From Bacillus_CJ salitolerans (GTDB lineage: Bacteria > Bacillota > Bacilli > Bacillales > SA4): 64,000 nucleotides of DNA. Shown here in pieces: positions 18,131 to 26,484 of the stretch (the stretch's first letter is position 1; each line of letters starts with the position of its first letter). The notes under the pieces are model-generated. The model was not told the origin of the DNA. It saw only the letters and a list, made by a program, of their open reading frames with translations, and did not search any database. A program made the translations under genes and the position numbers. The DNA lies in NCBI RefSeq assembly GCF_042680805.1, contig NZ_JBHUEM010000009.1, positions 62,001 through 126,000 on the forward strand, written 5' to 3'.

Positions 18131-19117
18131 TTATTTTTCATCCTCGTCAACTTCGTTGATTTTCCCTATTGAGTCTCTCATCTCTGTGTCAGCCATAATA
18201 TTCTTAATGTTCATATAGTCCATGACGCCTATGTTACCTGAGCGAAGAGCGTCAGCCATTGCAAGTGGTACTTGTGCTTCAGCTTCTACAACCTTAGCAC
18301 GCATTTCCTCAACGCGAGCTCTCATTTCTTGCTCTTGGGCTACAGCCATTGCACGTCTTTCTTCTGCTTTCGCTTGTGCAATATTTTTATCAGCCTCAGC
18401 TTGATCTGTTTGAAGGACCGCCCCAATATTTTTCCCAATATCAAGATCTGCAATATCAATCGATAAGATTTCAAATGCTGTCCCGGCATCTAAGCCTTTC
18501 TTTAAAACAGTTTGGGAAATCAGGTCTGGATTTTCTAGTACTTTTTTATGATCATTCGAAGAACCAATTGTACTTACGATACCTTCACCAACACGGGCAA
18601 TAATGGTTTCTTCACCGGCACCCCCTACTAACCGGTCAATATTAGCACGCACAGTAATACGTGATTTTGCCTTGATCTCAATTCCGTCCATTGCTACACC
18701 CGCAATGAATGGAGTTTCAATTACCTTCGGATTTACACTCATTTGAACTGCTTCTAATACATCACGACCCGCTAGGTCGATCGCAGCACAACGTTCAAAC
18801 GTAAGTTCAATATTGGCACGATGTGCGGCAATTAATGCGTTCACAACACGGTCTACATTTCCTCCTGCTAAATAGTGACTCTCTAGCTGATTGATAGTTA
18901 CATCAATTCCTGCTTTGTAAGCTTTAATGAGAGGATTGATGATACGACTTGGAATTACACGACGTAAGCGCATTCCAATTAATGTGAAGATACTGATCTT
19001 CACACCAGCAGCTAATGCTGAAATCCAGAGCATTACTGGAACAAACGTTAAAATAACAACTAAAAAGATGAATCCAATTGCAATTACTAATAATAGTAAT
19101 AAAGTATTTGCATCCAT
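18131..19117 (-). CDS. floA: Flotillin-like protein FloA
   Basis: A 328-residue bacterial flotillin organising functional membrane microdomains. An N-terminal hydrophobic hairpin (about residues 5-35) anchors it; the PHB/SPFH-like domain follows with GRDVLEAVQMSVNPKVIETPF; the C-terminus contains an alanine/glutamate-rich coiled-coil (AQAKAEERRAMAVAQEQEM). It is 12 bases downstream of the nfeD gene, the usual partner. Confidence 0.95.
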   Translation of the reverse strand: MDANTLLLLLVIAIGFIFLVVILTFVPVMLWISALAAGVKISIFTLIGMRLRRVIPSRIINPLIKAYKAGIDVTINQLESHYLAGGNVDRVVNALIAAHRANIELTFERCAAIDLAGRDVLEAVQMSVNPKVIETPFIAGVAMDGIEIKAKSRITVRANIDRLVGGAGEETIIARVGEGIVSTIGSSNDHKKVLENPDLISQTVLKKGLDAGTAFEILSIDIADLDIGKNIGAVLQTDQAEADKNIAQAKAEERRAMAVAQEQEMRARVEEMRAKVVEAEAQVPLAMADALRSGNIGVMDYMNIKNIMADTEMRDSIGKINEVDEDEK

Positions 19118-19129
19118 AATTCCTACCTC

Positions 19130-20476
19130 CTAATGATTTGTTTCATTCTTTATTTCTCTAACAACTGTCCTAGAACCTTCAATTTTTACAATTTTTATTT
19201 GTTTATTTGCTTCAATATATACTCCTTCTGAGACAACATCCAAATGTTCATCATCGATTAGGGCAGTTCCTACGGGACGTAACGCTGTTAATGTTATTCC
19301 TTCTTGACCAATTAATTCTAGGCGGTTGACGTTGGATACGTAACCTTGATCCGTTCTCGTCGCATCTTTTAGAATTATTCGGTCAAATATCTTTATGCTT
19401 TTCCCAAATACCTTAATTAACAACACGGTCGCAAGAATACAAATAACAACAGCAACTAAAATTGAAATAGCAGCAAGCTCAAAGCTTTTTGTAGAAAGGA
19501 AAATACTCACTAGAATGGCTGCTAATCCGATGATTCCAAGTATTCCACCTGGAACAAACAGTTCAATTACGAGCAATATTAGCCCTACAATGAATAAGAG
19601 TACAGCTTCCATCCCAGCTAATCCAGCAACTAAATGACCGTAGAAAAATAAAACTAATGAAGAAAGTCCAACTAATCCTGGTATACCAAATCCAGGTGAA
19701 TATAGCTCTAGAACCAACCCTAGACTCCCTAACGATAGTAAGATTGGTACGACTACCGGATGGGTTATCAATCGTGCAATTTGCTCAGATAAGCTCACTT
19801 TAGTCCTTACAATATCATTGTTTTGTGCTTCTAGGACAGAAAGAAGCTCATCCAAATTCTCAACAGTTCCTTCCGAATAGCCGACTTCAACTGCCTGAGA
19901 GGAAGTTAAGGTCAATAACTTCCCTTTACCAGCGTTAAGCTCTGGAAGATCAATTGAATCATCAGCCATGGCCATTGCATAAATGGGATCACGACCACTA
20001 AACTCCGCTGCATTTTTCATTTCTGCTAACCAAGAGGATTGTGCCTTTTGATCAGCGGCATTCCCTGCTTGATCAATGACCGCAGCTGCACCCATTGTTG
20101 CGCCAGGTGTCATATAAATCTTGTCGGCGTAAAGTGAAATATAGGCTCCTGCTGATAAAGCATGCTTTTGGACAAATGCCACGATTGGTATTTTAGTAGT
20201 GGCCATTAAGTTCGCAATGTCTGCTGCTGCATCAACAGCTCCACCTGGAGTATTAATATCTAATATTATCATTTCAGCGTTAGCACTTTCGGCTTCCTTT
20301 ATTGAGCGCTCGATAAAGGCAAATAAGCCTTTTTCGACTGTTTCATGAACAGGTATTACATAAACAGATTTTTTTCCGCTTTCAGCAAATGTCATATCTT
20401 GAGTAAACGTAATTAATAGAAATAAAGAAAAAAAGATCATCGAAAACATTTGTTTTATTTGTTTCATTTTTTTCAT
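19130..20476 (-). CDS. yqeZ: NfeD-family membrane serine protease-like protein (YqeZ)
   Basis: A 448-residue protein. After a signal sequence (about residues 8-30) comes a ClpP/SppA-like domain with DINTPGGAVDAA and AGAYISLYADKIYMTPGATMGAA (the serine region HALSAGAYI), then four or five membrane helices and a C-terminal OB-fold NfeD domain (about 375-445). The ATG at 20476 has GGGGGGA upstream; an open frame extends further but lacks a start signal. It precedes floA, as in B. subtilis. Confidence 0.92.
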   Translation of the reverse strand: MKKMKQIKQMFSMIFFSLFLLITFTQDMTFAESGKKSVYVIPVHETVEKGLFAFIERSIKEAESANAEMIILDINTPGGAVDAAADIANLMATTKIPIVAFVQKHALSAGAYISLYADKIYMTPGATMGAAAVIDQAGNAADQKAQSSWLAEMKNAAEFSGRDPIYAMAMADDSIDLPELNAGKGKLLTLTSSQAVEVGYSEGTVENLDELLSVLEAQNNDIVRTKVSLSEQIARLITHPVVVPILLSLGSLGLVLELYSPGFGIPGLVGLSSLVLFFYGHLVAGLAGMEAVLLFIVGLILLVIELFVPGGILGIIGLAAILVSIFLSTKSFELAAISILVAVVICILATVLLIKVFGKSIKIFDRIILKDATRTDQGYVSNVNRLELIGQEGITLTALRPVGTALIDDEHLDVVSEGVYIEANKQIKIVKIEGSRTVVREIKNETNH

Positions 20477-20610
20477 TTTATTATCCCCCCTTTCGATAGT
20501 TACTTTCAAAAAGTAATTCAGCGTATGTAAACATATACGAGCAACATAGCAAAAGGTTTCAAAATAAATTTTCACTTCTATAATTTGCACCATTTAAAAC
20601 AAAATTAACA

Positions 20611-20641
20611 AAAATAAAAACACCTTCAAAAGAAGGTGTTA
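20611..20641 (-). terminator. Terminator of rpsU-yqeY
   Basis: AACACCTTC pairs with GAAGGTGTT across TTTT and is followed by a T-run; the stem includes the end of yqeY. Confidence 0.88.
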
Positions 20642-21085
20642 GGATAAATGTTGTTGGACTATGCGATTAACGTGACCTCCGTCTGCCTTTCCTTTTACTT
20701 TAGGCATAAGAGCAGCCATCACTTTCCCCATATCTGATTTTGAAGAAGCGTTAACTTCAGCAATTGTTTCTTTCACAATTGTAGACAGTTCTTCTTCTGT
20801 TAATTGTTTTGGAAGATATTCTTCTAAAATAACCAATTCAGCTTTCAATTTATCCACAAGGTCTTCACGACCAGCTTTTTCAAACTCAAGGAGGGAGTCT
20901 TTACGTTGCTTGACTTCACGTGAAAGCACAGTTAACTCATCATTCTCTGAAAGCTCACTAACTTGAAGCTTAATCGCTTCATTTTGAAGTGATGCCTTTA
21001 CCATTCGAATAACCGTTAATTTGTCCTTTTCTTTGTTCTTCATCGCTTGTTTCATGTCGTTATTTAAACGTTCAAGAAGACTCAT
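20639..21085 (-). CDS. yqeY: GatB/YqeY-domain protein YqeY
   Basis: A 148-residue helical protein with the C-terminal YqeY/GatB-tail domain, recognisable by LEEYLPKQLTEEEL and DMGKVMAALMPKVKGKADG. The related domain in GatB contacts tRNA; the role of the free-standing protein is unknown. It lies 15 bases after rpsU, a pairing conserved in Bacillota. Confidence 0.93.
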   Translation of the reverse strand: MSLLERLNNDMKQAMKNKEKDKLTVIRMVKASLQNEAIKLQVSELSENDELTVLSREVKQRKDSLLEFEKAGREDLVDKLKAELVILEEYLPKQLTEEELSTIVKETIAEVNASSKSDMGKVMAALMPKVKGKADGGHVNRIVQQHLS

Positions 21086-21100
21086 AAATTACACCCTCTA

Positions 21101-21274
21101 TTAAAATTTGCGCTTTCTAGCTGCCTCAGACTTTTTCTTACGCTTTACGCTAGGCTTTTCATAGAATTCACGCTTTCTTGCTTCAGAAAGTGTACCAGTT
21201 TTTGATACAGAACGTTTGAAGCGACGTAGAGCATCCTCAAGAGACTCGTTCTTACGTACGACTGTTTTAGTCAT
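21101..21274 (-). CDS. rpsU: 30S ribosomal protein S21
   Basis: A 57-residue basic protein opening MTKTVVRKNESLEDALRRF, exactly as expected of S21. The ATG at 21274 is preceded by GGAGGG; the longer reading starts outside. It heads rpsU-yqeY. Confidence 0.97.
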   Translation of the reverse strand: MTKTVVRKNESLEDALRRFKRSVSKTGTLSEARKREFYEKPSVKRKKKSEAARKRKF

Positions 21275-21379
21275 TCTATTTCCCTCCCTCCGACAATCAC
21301 GTGCAAAAAGATTCACATGCTATTCATTTAGAAAACATGTCTTTTGCAATTATAATATATCAAGTTCAGAAGGTCAACT

Positions 21380-21939
21380 CTAACAATCCTGATAATAATT
21401 CTTTACGATTGTATTTTGATTTATAAATGCATACTTCGATCGCCCTAAGTATAAGGGTATTTCTAATTTTCTCAGATTCGGTAGTCCATTTTCCAAAAAT
21501 TTTTCTTCATTCCGGTAAAATTTTTCTATTTTCCCTACAAACCAATCGTGATCCCCGTAAGTACAAACATCCATCACCTTACACTCATAGCAACATAAGC
21601 ATCTTGAAGGATCGGGCTATTTATAATTTCTCCTTTTTTGTATACCAGATTTAACGTTTCTAGTTTTTGAGTATCTTTACCTGAAAGAGTCCCACTTTGT
21701 TGAATTTTGTCTGCAAAATGGCCTGGCATGAAATGAACGGCAAACTCTCCTGATTCTTTAACTAAACTATGAGTATGTCTCTCTTTGGCAATCGCCACTC
21801 CATAAATAGCTGGCTCATATGATAGGTAAGTATGCCAACCTGCAGCCATGATATTCAAAGCTCCTTGAAAATGGCTTGTAACTAGGGAAACCATACCTGG
21901 ATAGCTGTGCATTACGGTCTTATTTGTACTTTTCAGCAT
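21380..21939 (-). pseudogene. Flavin reductase-like (FMN split-barrel) gene with one frameshift
   Basis: Two overlapping frames, 21574-21939 (121 residues) and 21380-21577 (65 residues), together form one flavin reductase-like domain protein of about 186 residues. The first part has LVTSHFQGALNIMAAGWHT and the flavin-binding KERHTHSLVKESGEFAVHF; the second has YGDHDWFVGKIEKF. At about 21585 the expected 'AM-ECKVMDV' is broken because one base is missing (ATG AGT GTA AGG TGA instead of ATG GAG TGT AAG GTG). Everything else is intact, so the loss is recent or a sequence error. Confidence 0.8.
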
Positions 21940-22003
21940 AAAAACCTCTCCCTATAGTTCTGTCTTGTCCCTCTTATCCATAAGATATACAAGAGGTGAG
22001 AGT

Positions 22004-22924
22004 ATGTCCAAGGATATCGTTTGGTTTTGCGTATTCTTAGCAATATTTATGTATGGGTTAACTGTTATGAGAGTTGGTCTCTATAACATTTCGGGCGATG
22101 TGTGGAAGAAAAAGCTTATTTTACTTACGGATCATCCGATAAAAGGGCTTCTGGTCGGTACGTTCATAACAGCAATTCTACAAAGTAGTTCAGCTATCAT
22201 GATCATTACGATTGGTTTTGTGACGGCAGGAATGTTAACGTTTAAGCAAAGTCTTGGTATTATGCTTGGAGCCAATATTGGAACCACTATTACTGCAGAA
22301 ATCATGACCATTAATATTGGTGATGTTGCTGTTTATATTGTGATGATAGGTTTTGTTTTATTATTTGTGAAAAACAAGTCCGTTTTTGCCTTAGGAACCT
22401 CATTATTTGGTTTGGGCTGTATTTTTATTTCAATGCAAGGATTCACAAGCCTAGCAGACAGTATTTCGTCCAAGTCTGTCGTCGAACAGCTCCTTATGTA
22501 TTCAAATTTATATCATAGTGTTGCAATTATGATTGGAACGATTCTTACGTCCATCATACAATCAAGTTCTGCGGTAATTGGCATTGCAATGGGTTTTTTA
22601 CATAATCAAGATATGACGATAAGCTCTGCTATCGCCATTATGCTTGGAGCTAATATTGGGACGTGTATAACTGCATTTTTTGCAAGCATTGGAGCTGGAA
22701 TTGAGGCAAAGAGAACTGCCTATGCACATATATGGCTCAATATTTTCGGTGTAGCACTATTTTTTCCGTTTATTAATCCATTGGCGGAATGGAGCATAAG
22801 TTTAGCAAGTCAACCTGAAAGCATGCTCGCTCATGCTAGTGTTATTTTCAATATTATATGTTCACTAATTGCATTGCCTTTTTTAGGGTTATTTTCTCGG
22901 TTTATTACAGCGGTGTATCGATAA
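22004..22924 (+). CDS. yqeW: Na+/phosphate cotransporter family protein YqeW
   Basis: A 306-residue membrane protein with two repeats of the Na/Pi cotransporter domain, each bearing the QSSSA motif followed by MLGANIGT (around residues 55-90 and 190-230). Eight or nine membrane segments are apparent and no PhoU tail is present. The ATG at 22004 follows AGAGGTGAG. It is on the plus strand near rpsU, as yqeW is in B. subtilis, where mtaB is its neighbour; here an accessory region separates the two. Transport of phosphate or another anion is inferred. Confidence 0.85.
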   Translation: MSKDIVWFCVFLAIFMYGLTVMRVGLYNISGDVWKKKLILLTDHPIKGLLVGTFITAILQSSSAIMIITIGFVTAGMLTFKQSLGIMLGANIGTTITAEIMTINIGDVAVYIVMIGFVLLFVKNKSVFALGTSLFGLGCIFISMQGFTSLADSISSKSVVEQLLMYSNLYHSVAIMIGTILTSIIQSSSAVIGIAMGFLHNQDMTISSAIAIMLGANIGTCITAFFASIGAGIEAKRTAYAHIWLNIFGVALFFPFINPLAEWSISLASQPESMLAHASVIFNIICSLIALPFLGLFSRFITAVYR

Positions 22925-23199
22925 TATTTAATGTTATAATTTTTTTGTATACTACATTCGGCCTTTTACACCGGGATGCCGATGATGCAAGATTTTGGGC
23001 GGTTATTGGGGGGAGTGATGCTCCAAATTCGGTTGATTTTTAGTATTTTATGGATTATTTTACATAATTTTTTTATGTCTTTTATCTTTTTCACAGATTT
23101 TCTTATAATTATGAATGTTTTATAATTTTTTTGATCAAAAAGTGGCATTATCGGCAACTTTTCACTTTTTATTAGCAACTTGCATTTTTTTATCGTCAA

Positions 23200-23567
23200 C
23201 ATGTTTGTTACTTTACGAGTAGAAACACCGTAAACAACCATCTCCATCATAGAGAGAACAAGAGACTGATCTGCACGCTGATACTTCTCAAAGACAGAGG
23301 TAGAGAATTGGCCGTTCCTTGTACGTGGATCAGTGAGCTTAATTTTACCAATAGAGACTAAGAAATCACGCTCATCATATCCATTTCGGTAGTCGTTCCT
23401 GTTCATCGTTCTTTCATAAGAACCGGCACATAGGTAATCCTCTCGTTCGTTCTCCATAAATTCATTAGCACTAAAACAAGAGAAGATTTAACAACTGCCT
23501 CAAGTTCAGAACTCATTACTTGGTCTTTTAATTAGTCAATATTTAGGGTATGGTTAAACTGGGTCAT
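23200..23567 (-). mobile_element. Truncated IS256-family transposase remnant
   Basis: From the ATG at 23567 the N-terminus of an IS256-type transposase can be read: MTQFNHTLNID, then a stop, LKDQVMSSELEAVVKSSL, a frameshift, then RNDYRNGYDERDFLVSIG and FEKYQRADQSLVLSMMEMV with GVSTRKVTN. Homology ceases near 23205; the catalytic DDE domain is absent. The internal stop, the frameshift and the truncation mark it as dead. It lies at the edge of the accessory segment between yqeW and mtaB. Confidence 0.85.
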
Positions 23568-23683
23568 AACAAATCCTCCTGTACAAAATTTTCTTAGTCG
23601 AAAACATTGTAACATGGGATTCGTATGACCCCTTTTCTTTTTACACAATTATATAAACTCTATCCTTTTGTAAATAGGAAACC

Positions 23684-23716
23684 AAAAAAATTCGGGCTAC
23701 GGCCCGAATTTTTTAA
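23684..23716 (-). terminator. Terminator of the stand-alone deoC
   Basis: AATTCGGGC pairs perfectly with GCCCGAATT over a 4-base loop and is followed by T residues; it overlaps the deoC stop codon. Confidence 0.92.
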
Positions 23717-24384
23717 TATGAAGAAGTACTTACTTCACCTTTAACTATCGCTATTCCTGAACTTGCGCCGATACGAGTAGCCCCAGCTTCAATTAAGTCA
23801 GCTACAGATTTGGCATCACGGACTCCACCCGAAGCTTTTACCCCGACATTAGGTCCAACTGTTTCCCTCATTAACTTAATATCATCGATGGTCGCCCCAC
23901 CAGTTGAAAAGCCTGTTGATGTTTTTACAAAATCTGCACCTGCTTTTACAGATAGCTGACAAGCACGTTTCTTTTCTTCATTCGTTAGTAAAGCTGTTTC
24001 GATAATAACCTTTACTAGCGCTTTCCCTTTAGATGCTTGTACCACTGCACGTATATCCTCTTCTACTAGATCATCTTGTTTATCTTTAAGTGCTCCGACG
24101 TTGATGACCATGTCAACTTCTGTTGCACCTTTGGAAATGGAATCTGCCGTTTCAAACGCTTTCGTTTCGGTAGTTGTTGCTCCTAAAGGAAACCCAATAA
24201 CCGTGCAAACCTTTACATCTGACCCCTTTAATAACCGGGCAACTGTTTCTACCCATGTAGGGTTTACACAAACAGAAGCAAACTTATATTCCAAAGCTTC
24301 TTTACAAAATTTTTCAACCTCTTCTTTTGTCGCATCTTGTTTTAATATCGTATGATCAATTAGCTCAGCTATATTTTTTGTCAT
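23713..24384 (-). CDS. deoC: Deoxyribose-phosphate aldolase (cytosolic type)
   Basis: A 223-residue class I aldolase splitting 2-deoxyribose-5-phosphate to glyceraldehyde-3-phosphate and acetaldehyde. The Schiff-base lysine lies in DFVKTSTGF, a second essential lysine in VKVIIETAL, and the phosphate-binding GVKASGGVRD is canonical. The ATG at 24384, with GGAG upstream, is chosen over a longer reading because it gives the normal N-terminus. It has no targeting extension, unlike the second deoC in the microcompartment operon, so it is probably the ordinary cytosolic enzyme. It has its own terminator. Confidence 0.95.
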   Translation of the reverse strand: MTKNIAELIDHTILKQDATKEEVEKFCKEALEYKFASVCVNPTWVETVARLLKGSDVKVCTVIGFPLGATTTETKAFETADSISKGATEVDMVINVGALKDKQDDLVEEDIRAVVQASKGKALVKVIIETALLTNEEKKRACQLSVKAGADFVKTSTGFSTGGATIDDIKLMRETVGPNVGVKASGGVRDAKSVADLIEAGATRIGASSGIAIVKGEVSTSSY

Positions 24385-24563
24385 TATTTCAACTCCTACG
24401 AGGAATAGAATTCCCTTAAAAGATTTACTATAAAAAGTAAACATGTATAGTATGTGCAAAAGTTAAGGAAATCACATGCTAGAAATACTTGGTTCCCACC
24501 TTGTTTCGAAAGCCCTAAATCAAATACTAATTCCCTTTACCGAGCCATGGAAAGGCTTAGGCA

Positions 24564-24734
24564 GCCCCGTTTAGCATAAGGCAGAGTAAATGTTCCTAAA
24601 TGAGAAAAATGGTGCTTTCCCCCTTTTACTCATTTAGGGTTATTTGACCAAGGAAGAAGTGGTTTTTCTTTTTCCCTCGAGTTAGTGAAATGACAAAGAT
24701 CTTCGCCTTTTCATCTTGGCTGGAAGCTGGAGCT
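24564..24734 (+). repeat. Dispersed palindromic repeat, copy 1
   Basis: Shares a long segment with copy 2 at 32767: GTTTAGCATAAGGCAGAG, AAATGTTCCTA, GGTGCTTT, GGGTTATTTGACC. Inside, CCTAAATGAG (24596-24605) pairs with CTCATTTAGG (24629-24638). The far end has GGCTGGAAGCTGGAGCT. It lies in a 430-base gene-free gap between deoC and the XRE gene; nothing else was recognised there. Resembles a MITE/REP-like element of Bacillus genomes. Confidence 0.8.
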
Positions 24735-24776
24735 AGATTTAGAAGTAACATTGTATAAACTAAACACTAGAAACTT

Positions 24777-24808
24777 ATAAAAAAACCCTCACATAGAATG
24801 AGGATTTT
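24777..24808 (-). terminator. Terminator of the XRE regulator gene
   Basis: CCTCA and TGAGG form a short stem on the minus strand and are followed by a T-run, eight bases after the stop codon. Confidence 0.65.
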
Positions 24809-24815
24809 ACAGATA

Positions 24816-25016
24816 TTATATTGACACGTTTCCAATATGAAATGAATAATTCAACTCACTTGCAACTTTCTCAAGTAATGGTAGATCAGGAAGTACCAAC
24901 CCTTTTTCCAAATTTAGGAGATGTTCTTTCGATGTTCCGATTTTTATCGCTAATTCATCAATTGTTAACCCTCGCTTAGTTCTAGCATTTTTCAATTGGT
25001 ATGCGACTTCATTCAT
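24816..25016 (-). CDS. Small XRE-family helix-turn-helix protein
   Basis: A 66-residue protein that is almost entirely a Cro/C1-type helix-turn-helix: LKNARTKRGLTIDELAIKIG is helix 1-2 and SKEHLLNLEKGLVLPDLPLL the recognition and following helix. It has no effector domain. A strong ribosome binding site (GGAGTG) precedes the ATG. It lies just beyond the microcompartment operon terminator with a perfect cre sequence in its leader. Whether it controls the microcompartment or deoC is not known; proximity is the only hint. Confidence 0.75.
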   Translation of the reverse strand: MNEVAYQLKNARTKRGLTIDELAIKIGTSKEHLLNLEKGLVLPDLPLLEKVASELNYSFHIGNVSI

Positions 25017-25037
25017 GACTCAACACTCCTTTATTAT

Positions 25038-25051
25038 TGTAAACGCTTTCT
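25038..25051. promoter_or_regulatory. cre (CcpA) site in the leader of the XRE gene
   Basis: TGTAAACGCTTTCT fits the cre consensus TGWAARCGYTWNCW at every position. It overlaps a possible -10 (TACAAT, minus strand) 22 bases before the start codon, so CcpA binding would be expected to block transcription. The match is seen; the role is inferred. Confidence 0.65.
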
Positions 25052-25063
25052 TTTTAGTGTAGG

Positions 25064-25102
25064 AAAAAGCAGCGTTCAAATAATACTTTGAATGCTGCTT
25101 TA
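25064..25102 (-). terminator. Terminator of the microcompartment operon
   Basis: AAAGCAGCATTCAAA and TTTGAACGCTGCTTT form a 15-pair stem with one mismatch, followed by a T-run. It starts seven bases after the last operon gene. Confidence 0.92.
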
Positions 25103-25108
25103 TGAAAA

Positions 25109-25924
25109 TTAATAATTCCCTGACGCTTTAGATTGTTCTCCTTTGACAATGGCAATACCTGCACTTGCTCCAATTCGAGTAGCTCCTGCTGTTACCATTT
25201 TACGAGCAGTATCTAGATCTCGCACACATGCAGAAGCTTTAACACCTATATCTGGTCCAACAGCTTCTCTCATTAATGCAATATCCTCAGGGGTAGCACA
25301 CCCAGGTCCAAAACCTGTTGAGGTCTTAACAAAGGCAGCTCCTGCCATTTTTGAGAGCATACAAGCCTTTTTCTTCTCCTCTTCAGTTAAGTAGCCTGTT
25401 TCTATGATTACCTTAACTGGAGCTTGATCCTTGCAAGCTAAAACTACAGCTTCAATGTCCTTTTTGACAGTTTCATAGTCCCCAGATTTTAACGCACCTA
25501 TATTCATAACCATATCAATTTCAGTTGCTCCGTTAGCGATAGCATCTCTTGCTTCTGCAACTTTTACAAAAGAACTTGTCGAACCTAATGGAAACCCAAC
25601 AACTGTTGTGATCCCAACCTTACTACCTTGAAGCTCTTTCTTTGCTGTGCTTACCCAATATGGGTTCACACACACAGTGGCAAAATTATATTCTTTTGCT
25701 TCCTCACACAATTTTACGATTTGTTCCTTCGTACTATCAGGCTTTAATAATGTATGATCAATTAGTCGGGCAATCTGTGGGCCTGTAATAACAGTATTGT
25801 TTGAAAAACTATTCACTGATTGAGTACTAACTGCTTTTTCTTTTGTTTCACCAGCGTTTGATATTTGGGCCATCACTTCTTGGGTTATTTGTTTAATTAA
25901 TTGCTCCATATCCAATTGAATCAC
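25109..25924 (-). CDS. Microcompartment deoxyribose-phosphate aldolase with encapsulation peptide
   Basis: A 271-residue DeoC, about 48 residues longer at the N-terminus than the cytosolic copy nearby. The extension begins with an amphipathic helix (MEQLIKQITQEVMAQI) and a polar linker (about 22-48), the layout of BMC encapsulation peptides. The catalytic lysines are present (FVKTSTGF, VKVIIETGYL). The phosphate-binding GVKASGG of normal DeoC reads GVKASAC here, an unusual change. It is the last gene of the operon, six bases after a BMC-P gene. The likely role is to release acetaldehyde inside the shell from deoxyribose-5-phosphate. Confidence 0.9.
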   Translation of the reverse strand: MIQLDMEQLIKQITQEVMAQISNAGETKEKAVSTQSVNSFSNNTVITGPQIARLIDHTLLKPDSTKEQIVKLCEEAKEYNFATVCVNPYWVSTAKKELQGSKVGITTVVGFPLGSTSSFVKVAEARDAIANGATEIDMVMNIGALKSGDYETVKKDIEAVVLACKDQAPVKVIIETGYLTEEEKKKACMLSKMAGAAFVKTSTGFGPGCATPEDIALMREAVGPDIGVKASACVRDLDTARKMVTAGATRIGASAGIAIVKGEQSKASGNY

Positions 25925-25929
25925 CTCCG

Positions 25930-26199
25930 TTAATTAGTTTTTAAATAGTCTACAATTCCCGCTATAATAGCATCTACAGCTGCATCTGGTTTCTTGAGAA
26001 TGTCCCGTGCTGATCCACCCTCTTCAATAATAATGACAATGTCACCTATTCCTGCTTGAGCAGCATCTACTGCAATAAATGAATCACCGATACATGTACC
26101 TTCCATATCAATCGGTTCTACCACCATTAATTTTTGTCCATTATGACTTGGGGTCTTAATCGTTGAAACTACGTTCCCAATTACCCGAGCAATCTTCAT
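25930..26199 (-). CDS. BMC-P vertex shell protein (EutN/CcmL family), copy 1
   Basis: An 89-residue pentameric shell protein. The family opening MKIARVIGNVVST and the segment KLMVVEPID, then GDIVIIIEEGGSARDIL and the end VDAIIAGIVDYL, are all present. Pentamers cap the vertices of the polyhedral shell. Its ATG overlaps the stop of the upstream BMC-H gene (TAATG), suggesting balanced co-translation. Confidence 0.93.
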   Translation of the reverse strand: MKIARVIGNVVSTIKTPSHNGQKLMVVEPIDMEGTCIGDSFIAVDAAQAGIGDIVIIIEEGGSARDILKKPDAAVDAIIAGIVDYLKTN

Positions 26200-26480
26200 T
26201 AGTTTTGAGGTAATTGAGGTAAGATCTTCTCGATATCTTGGTGAGGTCTTGGAATTACATGGACAGATAAAAACTCCCCTACACGTCCAGCTGCTTCTGC
26301 ACCAGCTTCAGTTGCTGCCTTAACAGCTCCAACATCACCACGAACCATAACTGTAACTAATCCGCCACCAACTACTACTTTCCCAACAAGTGTAACATTA
26401 GCAGCCTTCGTCATTGCATCAGCCGCTTCAATTGCTCCTACTAAACCTTTAGTTTCGATCATTCCTAATGCGTTGTTCAT
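26199..26480 (-). CDS. BMC-H hexameric shell protein (PduA type), copy 1
   Basis: A 93-residue single-domain BMC protein, canonical in length. It shows LGMIETKGLVGAIEAADAM, the pore-region segment VVVGGGLVTVMVRGDVG and AATEAGAEAAGRVG with SVHVIPRP. Hexamers form the shell facets with a central pore for substrates. It is nearly identical in protein sequence to the core of the second BMC-H in the operon, but the two genes differ at many synonymous positions. Confidence 0.96.
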   Translation of the reverse strand: MNNALGMIETKGLVGAIEAADAMTKAANVTLVGKVVVGGGLVTVMVRGDVGAVKAATEAGAEAAGRVGEFLSVHVIPRPHQDIEKILPQLPQN

Positions 26481-26484
26481 TTGT

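Noticed and set aside
22966..23200. Downstream half of the 163-residue frame containing the IS256 fragment
   Set aside because: Past about 23205 the translation (KKCKLLIKSEK...) no longer resembles a transposase; it is AT-rich run-on, not a domain.
24385..24563. Possible DeoR site upstream of the stand-alone deoC
   Set aside because: No sequence close to the AACAAAATTTCA core was found there, so I do not place that gene under DeoR.
24564..24734. Repeat copies as CRISPR or riboswitch
   Set aside because: Only single, scattered copies with no spacers, and located away from 5' leaders of matching genes.
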